DNA from: Micropterix aruncella | Lineage: Eukaryota > Arthropoda > Insecta > Lepidoptera > Micropterigidae | Assembly (NCBI GenBank): GCA_944548615.1 | Contig: OX155961.1 | Coordinates: forward strand, 19,118,746-19,182,745 | Length of the DNA stretch: 64,000 nt | Direction: 5' to 3' | Part shown: piece by piece, positions 11,389 to 24,019 of the stretch | Position numbering within the stretch: position 1 is the first letter of the stretch | Layout of the letters: each line of letters starts with the position of its first letter | Notes under the pieces: model-generated | Databases searched by the model: none | Seen by the model: only the letters and a program-made list of their open reading frames with translations | What the model was told of the DNA's origin: nothing | Translations under genes and position numbers: made by a program

Positions 11389-11763
11389 CTAGCCCCTCGG
11401 CCTAAGGGTCGCTCGTCGGAATTTTGCTAATCGGAGCGTGAAATTTGATTGGGATTTATGCGTTACAAAATGAGGAATTACCAAACTCATGAGAACCTCC
11501 ACCGAATCCTCGGATCGCGTGCGGGTTCTCGCCCTAGGTACTACTTCTATTTGAGGAATTTGGAATAACGCTAAAGCACTCGCGTATTCTCCGGTTTGAT
11601 GTACGTGTGAGGCTGAAGGCCAAAAAAAGATTACTATGAAAGGACGGATTGCAATAAAAGTCAAAACGTGGGGTACTCGCCTGAGACGGGTTCTACTTTT
11701 GGTGACTGGGCGTGGAAGAAAACGCTGCTGGTCCTCACTGAATTTAAAGTGCGGGTGTCGCAC
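11389..11763 (-). other. Open frame of 124 codons, not recognised
   Basis: The reading frame is open and Arg/Pro/Phe-rich, with no motif I recognise. It sits directly right of a LINE tail and left of a GC-rich block. It may be chance or part of an unknown element, so it is not called as a gene. Confidence 0.2.
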
Positions 11764-11839
11764 GAATGATTTTACATGTAATTACTTTGAAGTTATTTGA
11801 AATGCTGGTTGTTCTGGCGGTGTGGCGAATGAAATGAAA

Positions 11840-12240
11840 TGGCGGCGGACGGCCAAGCCGTCCGCGCCTCGCCCGACCGACCTCTCTTCGCCCCGGAAGT
11901 AGCAGAAGTGTCAAAAAATATGGCGATGGTAATATTGCTCCCTGCCATCGGCTAGGGTGTCATTTTGATTATCGTGCTTTGTTATCGCACTTGTACGATA
12001 GATTGAAATTTTAGTTTTAGTTATGAGTTTTATTTTTTTTAGTTATTTGAATATGAAGAGTTATTTGGTGATGACTGGATCATCACACTATAGACGTGGA
12101 TTTTGGCTTGGACAATTCTCGAATTTTCGACAGATCACACCCATTTAAGGACATATAAAAGCAACCGGGACCACTGCATCGGGACCAAATTGCAAACGAA
12201 AGGAAATAAAAAATCCTTATACGAATCAATCCTTTTATTC
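11840..12240 (+). promoter_or_regulatory. Possible LTR or promoter block with TATA box
   Basis: A GC-rich start (11840-11900) is followed by a TATAAAA at 12154-12160 and, about 55 bp later, by GGAAATAAAAAATCC, a possible polyadenylation signal. Promoter followed closely by poly(A) signal is an LTR-like order. No TG...CA borders or target duplication were identified. Confidence 0.25.
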
Positions 12241-13020
12241 TTGGCTTTAAATTTTTCAACCTATTGCGATTAAAAAATTAAGTATCTTCAAGATATTTCA
12301 TTTCAGAAAAGCATAAAAAGAAGCCTAGTAATGTATGCTTTCTTTAACTTGAACGAATTTGACAAGGCTATATTAGATTTTAAAATATGAATATAGTATG
12401 TATGAAATCTCTTTGTTTATTCCTGAATACACATTTTTTAACTACTTATATATGATATGAATTAGGCGATAATATAATATTGATTATTTCTATCTCCCTT
12501 AGAGTTTTATTTTTGTAAATTATTTTTGTTTTGTATTTTGCTAACTTTGTATTACTTCTGGGGTTGATTATTCTCAAAGAACTTATTTGATTTACTATTA
12601 TCGATATTTTTGTGATATGATTTTAATTATTTATTGTAATTTAACCAAAAGTATCTTGCCTTTATATAAAAAGTATATTATGTAATGAAGTTTGCAACAA
12701 CGTAAAATAACGTATTCCAGAGTAGATATTTTTTTGGAATACCTAAATTATAACTATATATCCTTCTAGCCGTGTTCGGCCATAGCGACTGCATTGTACT
12801 GATTCTAGTGATTTCTTTAGTCTTCTCAGAGTCCATTGTTCGCAAGCAGTCAAGTGCGCAGGCTATATTATAGTGCACAGGTGGGCGAGCGACCACGGGT
12901 GCACTCTCTCTTCCTCCCTCTTCTGAACCCGATGGAACGGAGACCGTTACGACCAGAGAAAAGTTTGGATGCAGATAAAATAAAATAAATTAATTAATCG
13001 CTAACACAGCAATGGCTGTC
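12241..13020. other. AT-rich stretch with a possible degenerate retroelement piece
   Basis: 12680-12960 has a short minus-strand open frame and, at 12880-12950, words resembling a dispersed insect retroelement (GTGCACTCTCTCTTCC, ATCCGATGGAACGG-like). I could not assign it. The rest is AT-rich. Confidence 0.25.
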
Positions 13021-13121
13021 ATTGTTAAATTTGTACTCAATATTGCAGCTATTTTTTTCGGATTTAGTTCGTTTTTCCACACTGTCATTTATGAATTTGG
13101 TAATAAGGCTTGTGGCGATGT

Positions 13122-13484
13122 TTAAGGTTTTTCTGGAGCTATTGTAGAGATGACCGGTGACATATTGGTAGTTGTTGTAGTAGGCGGTGATGTAGAAGAT
13201 TCATTATTGGATTTATCCTGGTTTTTTGATGATCTCGTGTTGTTACTCATGGGGCTGTGTTGAATACAGCATACAGCCTCTTGTTCCGACATTATACAAA
13301 ATTGTGATAGTTTCCCTTTTGGCAAATCCCCGTCAGTTTTTGGACAATTTTCCGGCGGTAGACATACTCCTAAAACGCCATTTATTTCACATGACTCTTC
13401 ACGGCAGTGTATATGCCAGGTCCCTTGGCACTTCCGCAAGGGCTCTTTCCAATACTGGTAACGGCGATTATGTTGAAGAGGCAT
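13122..13484 (-). CDS. Clip-domain-like cysteine-rich segment (exon or gene remnant)
   Basis: A 120-residue frame begins with ATG preceded by CCA and an in-frame stop three codons upstream. Residues about 20-75 hold eight cysteines. Six match the clip-domain pattern: SC, then GVC, ENC, QFC and a final VCC pair, including the GVLGVCLPPENCP core. Clip domains precede the protease domain in secreted arthropod serine proteases of Toll, melanization and developmental cascades. After the VCC comes a Ser/Thr-rich linker (STSPPTTTTT), then a stop where the family usually continues. No signal peptide lies in this segment. It may be one exon of a larger gene, a clip-only protein or a pseudogene. CCGTTACCAG near 13445 could be a splice acceptor, which would make the ATG irrelevant. 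No other exon is visible nearby. Confidence 0.5.
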   Translation of the reverse strand: MPLQHNRRYQYWKEPLRKCQGTWHIHCREESCEINGVLGVCLPPENCPKTDGDLPKGKLSQFCIMSEQEAVCCIQHSPMSNNTRSSKNQDKSNNESSTSPPTTTTTNMSPVISTIAPEKP

Positions 13485-13989
13485 TGGTTGTCAGCTATCG
13501 TCACTTGCAGAGGTCTACCACTGATTGTATTGTCTAATTATAACTATTACTATGACTGTGACTAGTAATAACCGATTTCGACTAACACTCCAAATTTAAC
13601 CTACTTTCTGAGTGTACACAAGCATATGCACGATAATTATTATTAACGACCATATCCACCCAGGCCCGAACTGAGCGAGTTGGCTCGATAAATAAGGCAA
13701 TGTTTTTCAATTCGAGGCTCTTGCGCCCCGAAAAGTTCGATAGCATGATAGCCTACGGTAGTTCGCGGACTTCTCAGACTTTTTTTAAAAAAAAATATTT
13801 TCCTCCATCCGAATCGGCGGCGGCTACTGCAGCGGTTGTATGTTTTCTATTGTCAGCCACGGACGCGGTGAATTTCCAGGCAATTATGTTATTATATTGT
13901 CGTCGTTTTGGATCGCTGGGGGCGGCTCGATTCGGTCAGTGGTGTACAACCATTTTCCCCATAAATTACATTTATTGATACCTTTCTCG

Positions 13990-14345
13990 ACATCACATAG
14001 GATCTTGCCACCAAGGTTGAAAGGCTTAAAAATATCTGCATACGCTTTATTTATGACCTAAGAAAGTATGGCCATATTATGGAGTACAGAAGGAGACTTC
14101 TCTGTCTGATTGCCCGAGAAAGGAGAGATAAGAGATTCCTTGGTTTTCCCTACAGAATCTTGGAGAAGAACGCTCCGAGCTTTGACATAGTACGTTCATT
14201 GCTCTATCAACTCACGGGCATCCTCTAAGAGCTGAAGACACCTACTGTTCTCGATCGCTAGTCACAGTAGTGATTTCTACTCACACTTCTCCGTACATGG
14301 AGCCCGTCTCTAAAGAGATTTACCCACACATGTAAGGACAGAGTC
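13990..14345 (+). pseudogene. LINE reverse-transcriptase C-terminal relic
   Basis: Across shifting frames the plus strand gives KVERLKNICIRFIYDLRKYG and then YRRRLLCLIARERRDKRFLG, the pattern seen C-terminal to the palm in several insect LINE clades. Frameshifts and stops interrupt it. An inverted copy of the same stretch lies at 39900-40260. Confidence 0.7.
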
Positions 14346-15710
14346 GAGTTTGTATTGCTTTAAACGCAGTTTCAAAGATAACTTTAACACATGCTCATAA
14401 ATTTCACTCGTCCACTCTTCTCCTTTACCTGCCTTACCTGCGTTAATACAGGCTTATTACATTTTAAAAACTTTAATTTATGTTTCAAATCTGCTGAAAT
14501 TTAATGTGAGATACTTTGATACAAGCTGCATTTATGTAATTTTAATAAGAGCTTTTTCTTATTTTTACCCCAAAACATGTTTTTCCATTAAGTTAAGGTT
14601 ACCTGTAAGATCTTGCCTGTAGCTCGCCGATATTTTTCAACAAATAAAGCGTTTTTACTTTTGTTGTTATTTCTTACTTTCAGTTTCATTTAGTTCTTTA
14701 ATGATGTTCAACATACGAATGCAAACACAATACAAACATAATTCAGGATATAGTCCTCTCTTAGTCTACTACCTTATTTGGTTTTTGCTACTTTATATGG
14801 GACTCAAAAAACCATTTAAAAAATTTGCCTAAATATACGACGAAAAAACCAAAAAGATGTAAATAAACCTTGTGCAGATAGAAAAAAAAGAAAAAATACA
14901 TAATTCGCAATATTTTTTTTTTAGACGCGTGTGACAAGGTGGACCTTTTTAGGTCTAAACTCAATAATTGTAAAACCCTTTATCATATCCAAATATATGT
15001 AGATTTTACATAATTACACCTCGCTATTGTCTAATTTAGACAATATTTTTTTTGTTCAAATTTTGATTTTTAATCGGTTGACGATCACTGGCTATAAATA
15101 GGCTCACGGCAGGAGAGATTTACTGGTAGCTGAAAGTTTTTGGCGCGTAATTACCTTTCGAAAATTCATTCCGTTTTTGAATGGGCCTACGTCATGCAAC
15201 GAACGGCTGCCGCCTAGACGCCTTATTATTTCGTTTAAACGTCAGCGGCCTCGTTAAGCAGCTTTCGCATTGACCCTCGTCAAGGGTTCCTGGAAATTGA
15301 TATTGAAACTTTTAGTTCTATGGAAAACGCTAATTCTCTGTAAACTTCGCACTGGCAAATGTGCAGTAAATATTTTCCACCTTATTCAATATAATTTCGA
15401 TGATTGTCCTGTATGCATCACGCCAAAAACTATGCTGAAGTTTTGATTATAGGTCCAATTCTGTGGAATAACTTATTTGACGACCTTTTACGGCTATCGC
15501 CGACTGAGCATTATAATAATAGGTAAAGTGGGATTATAACAATATTACAGAGAGAAAATATATACATATGTAAATTTCTACATTTCCGAATGCTCAGATT
15601 TGCAGTGTGTTAGGGGGTTATTTAATGTAGTCAAACCTATGTAAGTCAAAGACTAACATTTGAGACGATGATAAGATCAAATGCAGAGATTTAGGAAGTG
15701 TTCAAATTTA
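14346..15710. other. Intergenic stretch, no gene seen
   Basis: Mostly AT-rich. A TATAAATAG word at about 15094 sits ahead of a GC-richer patch (15100-15300), but no reading frame follows. No repeat shared within the window is seen. Confidence 0.35.
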
Positions 15711-16413
15711 TCTATACTAATATTATAAAGAGGTAAAGTTTGTGACGTTGTAGGAACTAATCTCTGGATCTACTGAACCGATTTTGAAAATTTATTTTCC
15801 AATAGAAAGCTACGTTATTTGTGAGTGTCATAGGCTATATATTAATCCGAAAAATGAAAAGACTTTGACGTGGTAGTCGGATTTCCAAAGTCGGAAAAAA
15901 CGGTCGAACGAAAACGTTTCTAACTAACGCTGCTTTAACGATGACAGATATATGATTAAGTTCTACAGAAAAGTTGTAGAGCTTTATAATACCTACAAAA
16001 AATTCAGCGACAGCATATGTCTAAATTTTATATTTAAGTCACAAAAAGTAGTTTTTTATACTAAAAAAAATAATGTAAATCTTTAGGTCATGTTTATTGG
16101 TCATATTATCAACAATTATGAATTCATATCAAAATAATAAATTTATCGTCTCAAGTGTTTAAAACAAAAGACTTTTCCCTTTTACTGCATATAATTTCAC
16201 TTTTACTGCATAAATGGTTAAAGAGATAAGACACTCACAAATAACACACTCACAAGAAGGTACTCACAAATAATGGTAATATAGTCGAATTGGCATTCAA
16301 ATACATACATACATATGCAGTAAAAATGTAACCCTTCTTTTGGCAGCCAGGAAATAAATTTTATCACAAGTAAAAAGTTTTACCGCCCAACGAAGTGGGC
16401 CCAGGTCAGCTAA
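15711..16413 (+). mobile_element. Non-autonomous Helitron with both ends
   Basis: It starts TCTATACTAATATTATAAAG immediately after an A and ends GGTCAGCTAA immediately before a T. This fits Helitron rules: insertion between A and T, a 5' TC and a 3' CTRR. Just inside the 3' end is the expected hairpin, GCCCA-ACGAAG-TGGGC. There is no RepHel frame, so it depends on an autonomous partner. The same 5' end recurs at 33548, and a different, minus-strand Helitron 3' end is at 8554. Confidence 0.88.
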
Positions 16414-17990
16414 TACGGTATATATTCACGAGCTTCTAAATAACAACCGTCGACATAGTCCAAGTTGGATCATGGATTGCACGATATATTGTTTCACGTC
16501 AGATGGTAGGAATTTCTATAGCCATGAAAGTCGTGAAAGAGACATACTAAAAGTATTTTCGACAACTACACTTCCCGGAATTATTTACGTACCTACTAGA
16601 TCTTACTCCGTATTTTACACGTACTAGATCTTGATTTTTATATGATAAAAAAATATCGTATACAGGGTTCGAATTTCAAATAACAAGCGATAGAAAACGA
16701 CGTCATCTCATATACGACATTTTATCTATCAATTAACCCTCCGGGTAGCGGCATAATTTCATGGCAGACTGTGGCAATTTATTCTAATCTCTTGCAATAT
16801 CGCCGCGCTCGACAAAATGTACTATAACTATGAAACTACTATAGCAATCATAAAAAGAATAAAAGACGAATAAAATAAAATACGGAATCCTATTTAGAAA
16901 TTCTAAATACTATCGTGATCTTTATTATATTCTCTATCAAAGGTAATATTTCGTTTTGCTTATTTACATACAAACATTTTTAGATATTAGCTCATGAAAC
17001 CAACAAAAATTTTGATGATTTCTCGAAAAAAAAATATTAACTGTGACAATAAAATTTTACCAGAAATATCCGCGAAATGACGCGCGAAATTATTCTAGCG
17101 ATCGTCTATAAATCTATGGTAATAATGTGATATTTGGTATGGATTTTAGGATGCGTTCGAATTAGAAAATAATATTACTGTGCGCTCCGGGAGAAAGCTG
17201 CCAATATTGGCCGTTACGTAGTCAACGGTGTTCGGATGTGCAGCCAAATTTGGTCGTTACGTAGCCGAAGGGTTAAAAAAATTACCCCCAAGATATATCG
17301 GAATACCGGCGACCTTAGCCATCCATTTGTAAAGCGCCGATATCGCATCGCCTCATCGATCCGATTTACCACACCGTAAAATGTGAAAACGTTATAATTG
17401 ATCAAGCGATAAGATGCCAAGCAACTTGTTACCCATAAAACCAGCGACTCTCTTTTGTTTTACCCTTTGACACGTCATTTAGCCAGTTGGGTGTTGATAA
17501 AATCGGAATAACGATATAAGCAAACATTCAATATTCCGCCCTATGATGGCGCGATATAAGGTTTATTATTGCTTGGCGCGGTTAAGTCGTAATTTCATGT
17601 AATTTTGTGGTCAGTTATAATCAGAAATAGGAATCATCTTTGCCTAGCTTTATATGTTGTAAATATTTTTTTATTATCGTTGATCTATCTAAAGTGGATT
17701 TTTGGAGGTGAAAGGTCCTTCATTAAGGTCACTTAAGTATATAAGAGTATCTTTAAACACACACTATTTGCGCACCTTATTTGGATATCCTTGTATAGAG
17801 AAGAAGCCATTACTCGATCATGCATATGCTGCGAGCGCAGATTTGTTCATTGTCGCGCCACACATGATGCTGTCATATTAAAATTTAGCCTCGCACGTGG
17901 CGAGTACAGAGGCGTAGCTCGGCAGTACGTGTTTCTATCCCAGCGATAGTGGTCGCGCATATTAGATATTACTTTGACATAGTATGTATA
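16414..17990. other. Intergenic stretch, no gene seen
   Basis: AT-rich. Near 17198-17265 a 22-bp word occurs twice (GCCAATATTGGCCGTTACGT and GCCAAATTTGGTCGTTACGT). The minus-strand open frame at 17214-17420 covers it and shows no known domain. Confidence 0.35.
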
Positions 17991-17999
17991 CTCCGGGGA

Positions 18000-18175
18000 G
18001 TATGTAGACTTTGGGGAGCTAATGGGCCCACTGCAGTTCGGCCTAACTAGACAGTGGACTGTTTTGTCCCTAATTCCTCTAGGCTCACCTCTCGGGAGAC
18101 AGAACGATCAATATCGTTAAAACTACCTGAAATGAAGGGTTCGCCCTTTGTAGTCGACATCTCCAAGTATGTATA
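18000..18175 (+). repeat. Dispersed repeat family A, 3' part
   Basis: TGGACTGTTTTGTCCCTAAT, CGGGAGACAGAACGATCAAT and AGGGTTCGCCCTTTGTAGTC match the 3' third of family A. The head is truncated to a short GCTAATGGGCCCA piece. Confidence 0.7.
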
Positions 18176-18960
18176 CTCAATTAAACGGAAACTGCTACAC
18201 ATCAGGAGTTAAAAAAATTAAAAGGATGTATTTTATTGCAGAAATTTGAAGGTTGATCGGCTATAGCCCTTCCTTGACTACGGTGCTCCCCCCCCCTCCC
18301 CCCTCCCTGTGTCCTTCACCACAGGAAGTGTGGAGTAGGACACAGACTAGTTTGAGGAGACGAAAGACGATTAACTTACCCCACTGCATTTTCGTGCCCG
18401 ATACAATTTACCCAACTTTTTTTGAACCTATACTCCCTAATATTCAGTGTTTCTTCGTCGAGCTACCACATGTCAAATATGAAAATAATCCACGTCATAT
18501 GTTTAATTTTGGACCAATGTAAACCACACGCCATTATGCTTTATTAAATAAAGAGGGTACTAACGATAAAAACCATCATCAAACATTAAACATAATTACC
18601 CGGATGTGCTAATAATAGGGTTGGTAGATGAAACAGGGTAAGTAACATAAAATTCGCAGCGTTTGTGTTGACTGAAGGTAATTTCACTCAGCATAACCGT
18701 AAACCGCGTCTGTAATCCGCCATATGCGAGAACCACGTCGCACAGTGGTTGATACTGTATATTTTATGAAAAATAATTACATATTGTATAATTAAACGAA
18801 TGTATATATCTAGTGTGTAATAAAAACTATAAATGAAAAATAGAAATCGGTTGTGTCACCCTAAGACTATCCCCCCCCCCTTCCCCGCGACAACCCCCCT
18901 AATCCTATCCCCGCCACCCTCCATCAACTCGCCCCCCCCACGGCCAACGATTATCAAGTA
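18176..18960. other. Stretch with C-rich tracts, no gene
   Basis: C-rich homopolymer-like tracts occur at 18286-18304 and 18870-18945. The plus-strand frame at 18253-18522 starts inside the first tract and has no recognisable domain. Confidence 0.4.
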
Positions 18961-18964
18961 ATTA

Positions 18965-19425
18965 CGATCGCAAAGGTAGTACATTTGTAGTATTTTTTGT
19001 AGCATTTCCGTGGTTTAAAAATTGGCTATTTTTCAATAAGATACAGTAATATTTTCTTAAATAAGGCAGAATTGACCATTTATTTCTGTCGCTTGTGTAA
19101 GAGATATTGTAACCGAAATTTCGCAATGTGATTTTGGCCCAACGACGCAACTGTGTACCGAGTTTAAAGCCCAATAATGCGAGATTGAAGTATGACTCGC
19201 GAGCATTGAAGAATGACTAGTGGACTGATTTCAACCTCAATCTTTTGAACTCTTGCCACGCTCAAATGATGCCAAATTTCAGTGATCTATAAATACCTAG
19301 ATCAATTGGCCTACATGCCAAATTTCAGCCCAATCGGATGAAGCGTTTGGGCGCCATAGTGAAGAAATACATACAAAGAGAGTCAGTCACACAGGGAGAC
19401 TTCACTCTGGAAATGGTCTTAATCG
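18965..19425 (-). repeat. Dispersed repeat family B
   Basis: Near 19216-19385 the plus strand reads GGACTGATTTCAACCTCAATC, then GCCAAATTTCAGCCCAATCG, GATGAAGCGTTTGGGCG and GAAATACATACAAAGAGAGT. The same ordered words, diverged, occur at 41880-42100 and at 62650-62760 beside the minisatellite. Such AAATTTCA...ATCGG...GCGT blocks are common in non-coding insect transposons. No termini are defined, so class and strand are uncertain. Confidence 0.55.
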
Positions 19426-19428
19426 TCT

Positions 19429-19448
19429 GGGGGGGGGGGGGGGGGGGG
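19429..19448. repeat. Poly-G tract of about 19
   Basis: A homopolymer of G directly after family B. Similar G or C runs occur at about 33995-34009 and 54307-54326. Their length may be unreliable in assemblies. Confidence 0.85.
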
Positions 19449-19449
19449 A

Positions 19450-21350
19450 ATTGCTCGGGAAAGTATTACACCACAAATGAAAATAATATGTGTAGGGATT
19501 AGAGACAGCTTGGTAACCGTTCGTGAATCAGTCAGACGTCTTTATTAGTCGTATAGTATAGGCATTATTTATATATTGCTCAATACCGTACTATGTTTTG
19601 GCAGCTAGCATTTTACTATGACACGCAACGTAAAGATAGCACTCATAGTTAATTTAAATAAACTTAAAATATTGCCAAACATTGATTAATATTCTGTTAT
19701 ATTTAACATAGCCGAACAGATAGCGTTCTAAACACGCTGTTATGGTAACCTGTAATAAAATAAAATAATAATATAATAAAAAACAAATCTTTAAATCATA
19801 GATCTTATTACGTTAATATTATTTACGTAAAGATGTCAATTTTAATTTCGTATAGAGGTTTCAAAAGATAATAATTATACTAATAAAAGGCATTTTTTTA
19901 TCTCAGTATTATTTATATTATGTAATCAGCCTATTTAAAAATGCACTAGAGGGTGCTATTAATTCTGTCAGTATTGTTATAATTAGTTAAATAATCGGTG
20001 TTTATAAACAATCAGTTCTTTTCAAAAAACCATTCATTTTCAATGTTATTATAGACGACTAACAAAATTTCTATTAACTCCCTAAATTTCTATTAAGCCG
20101 GACAATGCTCTCAGCGCGTCCTGCATTCCGCCGGCGCCAAAAGGTTACCAAATCATACTATGAAGTTAAGCAATCTAAAACTATGCTAATGTCAACAAAA
20201 TCCACAGAACCACGAGCTACACGAGGCTACGTTCCAATGAGCTAGAGAGAGATAATTATAATTTATTGTGTTACCTAACAGTAACTTACCTGTAGTCCTC
20301 TCTGTTTACAAATGTATGAGCAGGGTTGTCTGCTTACTAATCAAAAAAAAAAATATCATGAAACAAAAAATATTTTCTTTAAGCTCATATAAATAAGCAA
20401 TGTTTTTTTATTTTTTTTAATTTCTTTATTGAAATCCAAAATAAAAATTTACAATGTTTACATAAATAATACAATGTAGAAAAGAGCAAATACTTAATCA
20501 TTGTTTGCGAAGCAAAGAAAGTTCAGATTTGATGGATTATATCAGCTCCACTAAACTACAGACTGTTCTGGAGTGATACCACTCTTATATTTGTTACATA
20601 GTACACTTTTTTATAAATTTTCGGTTGTAATAATGTAAATTTTTAGCAACATAATTAAGAAAATTTAAAGAAAAAGGCATCTAATGTTAGTTACTAAAGC
20701 GGTAGAAATAAAAGGATAAAAGGATAATTACCTACATAGGCATTATAATAAATAGGTACATTATAATATAAATAGACACTCATACATATAAAATATATAT
20801 ATACACATACACGCACACATACATATATACAAAACGTATCTACCTATATTCAATATATAATTTATATATACGTACGTATTGCAAAAACTTTTCTTTATTT
20901 ATTATTTTAAAACACAATTTCCATTTCGCATTCGCCTCTACTTTTTGCGCGTAACTATTTTGTGACCTCAGCTTTGAAAGCGGTACTGGTTCTCAGCTTC
21001 TTCCCGTCGGTGAGTGTAGCCTGGATTTTTGATTTTGAAATCGCCTGTCGATTTGGTTTTGAAATTCATGTGCTTAAAAGATGAATATTTCCAATATAAA
21101 GAACTAAATAACACATAATAATACAATTGCAACCATGAACTGAGACGATATCGAGATCATTGCATCAACTGATAACGGATTTTAAGTTTTCATGACATTT
21201 TTTAATTTTCTGGGCTTGCTATAGCTTTATGAGCCCGTAAAACGTAACACCTGCACTGATAACAATCGCTTTTCTAAAAACTATGTCGATCATTATTTAA
21301 CCGCCCTACCTATACGAACGTACGTTATACGTCCGCTATATTACATATAT
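19450..21350. other. AT-rich stretch, one possible minus-strand retroelement tail
   Basis: At 20403-20530 TTTTTTATTTTTTTTAATTT is followed by CTTTATTGAAA, which read on the minus strand looks like a LINE 3' tail with AATAAAG. 20760-20840 is a CATACATATA-type simple repeat. No genes are seen. Confidence 0.4.
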
Positions 21351-21352
21351 AA

Positions 21353-21356
<4 letters not shown>

Positions 21357-21422
<66 letters not shown>
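21357..21422. repeat. (AT)n microsatellite
   Basis: Uninterrupted alternating AT over about 65 bp. Confidence 0.95.
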
Positions 21423-21425
<3 letters not shown>

Positions 21426-21982
21426 TAAATATTATACATATACACATTTATATATAACCGCTATATAAAAACAGCTTATATAAACCGCTATATATTTGGT
21501 CTGGTATATTTTAAACAATTATTGTTATTGAGAAATATGGTGAAAAAAAAACAAGGATTTACCTACTTTTTGAATAATAACTCAAAGGTAGGGCGGTTAA
21601 TATATTTGTGACCTTGTTTCGGGTTGCAAAACTAAAGATGAACGCGTTAACAGTAGGTAGGTATTTTCATTTGCGGCTACAGATGGTAAACAAGTAGATA
21701 TTTTATCATATTGAATATTGAGTAAGATGTTGGTAAACAGTAGAGCTTTCCATGTGTAGCCCGCGTGGTCAGCGTAAACCATTGACGACCACCGTTTGCT
21801 GTGTTTGATCTAGGTGCTGATGGCGGTTCAACCTGAGGCATTGCGGGGGAGGAAAACACTGAATACTAATTGGTGTAACTTTTATACAAGACTGGCGAGC
21901 GGGTGAGCATGTTTAATCCCACTTGCGTTTACAGCGATGTTCGTTTGTAAAGAGGATGTGACAATTGTATCTGACTCCATTA

Positions 21983-22390
21983 TTTTACGCGGGTAGCAAT
22001 ACCGCAAGCGGCAAATTTGAATTGATTTCTGTCTGGGCAAACGAATTATACCACGTGACATAATATCTGTACGAGAATTAAATTTTAATATGTAAGTCAG
22101 AAATGTAAAAGATATATAAAAATATATAAAATATAATACATATAGATATATAAAATTATTTTAAAAACTGATATCTCAGCGACCTGATATCTCACTACTT
22201 CCTCTGCTGCGTGTCAGTAATTTGGATTTTAAGTCACATTTTAGTTACTTGGTTTGACTGGCAGAATAATTAATTTGCAGAGTAATAAGTGGTAACCGGT
22301 GTGAATAGCGCCGCAGATATTTCGAATGTCTCAGTTATGCCGAATGCAACATACATGCACGCAAAATGCTGCAATCGCCGGTTTATAACA
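21983..22390 (+). repeat. Direct repeat of about 400 bp, left copy
   Basis: The copy starts CGCGGGTAGCAATACCGCA and ends GCAATCGCCGGTTT. The right copy (23449-23820) has the same blocks in the same order: AAATTTGAATTGATTTCTG, CACTDCTTCCTCT, AGTGGTAA, GCMGATTTCGAATG-like, ATACATGC and ATCGCCGGTTT. The two copies flank the LINE fragment at 22431-23409. Confidence 0.8.
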
Positions 22391-22430
22391 TAATAAATAT
22401 ATGAATTCTATACTTTGGGTCTGACCAACA

Positions 22431-23409
22431 GAAAATGTATCCTCCACGAAATTTCTCGGATTAGAAATTGATCAAAAATTACAATGGTCTGATCACTTAA
22501 ATGATCTCAGTAAAAAAATGTGCAGTGCCATATTCGCCATTAGAAAGATAAGAAGTTTATGCGGTTTTGAAGCAGATACATCCGTTTATTTTGCATATTT
22601 CCACTCCCTAATAACGTATGGCCAACTGTTTTGGGGAATGGCACCAAACTCAAAAAGATTTTTTCTCCTCCAGAAAAGAGCGGTACGCAGTTTATATAGA
22701 GTCTCACCAAGAAGTTCTTGTAAACCGCTATTTGTAAAATCAGGAATAATGACTCTATTTTCTTCTTACATGTACCAAAATATTATGTACGCACTAAGGC
22801 ACCTAACAGAAGCTACGGTGAATAGTGATTTTCATCATCACGATACGAGGAATAAATCCAATCTCCACATAAACCGACAGCGACTTAGCAAATTGCGATA
22901 CAGTTTTATTCACCAAAATTTGTCCCTCTATAATAAGATTCCAGAGCAAATGAAAAGCCTTGGAGAGGACCAATTTAAAACGATAATTATACATAATTTG
23001 GTAAGAAACCCAATTTATGGTATAAGGGAGTTTTAAAATTCTGAGTTTATTTTCCATGTTGATGATTGATGAAATGCGTAAAGTTTTAAACATAATGGTA
23101 TTATATTTTTCATATAATTTATTATACATCTATTCATTTTAAAAAAATACGAATGCATATTGCTGGATTGACAATAATAAATATATTTTTTGATTATTCT
23201 ACATAGAATTTGCATTTCTATATCAATGTATTATTCTCCCTGACTCTTAAATCACATTAGTATATTTTGATTATTTGTATGTAGGTAATATTGAATATAA
23301 TATTACAGCCATGACAACTATCATTATAATTATGTTTTTAATAATTGCATTTTTAGCATTTAATTTTGTGACGCATCCAAGTGTAGGAATGCCTATCTAC
23401 TGGAGTAGT
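22431..23409 (+). mobile_element. 5'-truncated LINE (CR1/Jockey-like), coding tail plus 3' region
   Basis: One open frame runs from about 22431 to 23036 (about 200 codons), longer than the copy at 10402. It starts within the strand after the YADD palm (STKFLGLEIDQKLQWSDHLN) and continues through YFAYFHSLITYGQLFWGM, LLQKRAVRSLYR, HHHDTRNKSN and RLSKLRYSFIHQNL. The catalytic palm is absent, so the fragment cannot be active. The uninterrupted frame suggests a fairly recent insertion. The 3' region ends near GTGTAGGAATGCCTATCTAC, matching the 3' end of the copy at 10402-11362. Confidence 0.8.
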
Positions 23410-23448
23410 TGATTGTATTGTGTATGACTACATCCCTCCGCGCGGGTG

Positions 23449-23860
23449 GCAATACCGCACGCGTCAAATTTGAATTGATTTCTGCCGGGGCAAACAATTA
23501 TTATACGACGTAACGACTTACTCTCTACGCAATTATACAGATTTAATTACATTTTATTGTCAAAATCAGATGTGACATAAACATATAATTATATAAAAAA
23601 CTAAGAGCAACCTGGGATCCCACTGCTTCCTCTACTCGGTTTCAGACTTTTGGTTAATTATCGTAGTTCCCATTTTCGTTAGTTGGTTTAACTTGCAGAA
23701 TAAATTTGCAGCGTAATGAGTGGTAAACGGCGCACAATGCTCCGCAGACATTTCGAATGCTGCAGTTGTGCCGAATGCAAAATACATGCGCGGAAAGTGC
23801 AGCGATCGCCGGTTTGTGTGGGCGGTCCCGAATGCATCGCCGTCAGTCTCGATACACAAG
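23449..23860 (+). repeat. Direct repeat of about 400 bp, right copy
   Basis: Partner of 21983-22390. Here the short open frames in three phases (23716-24028) all come from the same repeat and have no domain, so they are not called as genes. Confidence 0.75.
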
Positions 23861-24019
23861 AGAAATTACGCTATGCGAATTCTGGAAAACGAGGCAAATA
23901 ATTCGCGAACACCGAAAGATACAGATAGCGGGAAAAATCAACAGTGGAAATTGAAAATGCAGATGGAAATACTTTTTTCGGGCACGGTTTTCGGTTACAT
24001 CAGAGTTAAACTTCTGATG

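Noticed and set aside
16640..16700. tRNA-like B box (GGGTTCGAATTTC)
   Set aside because: No A box, acceptor stem or cloverleaf can be formed around it.
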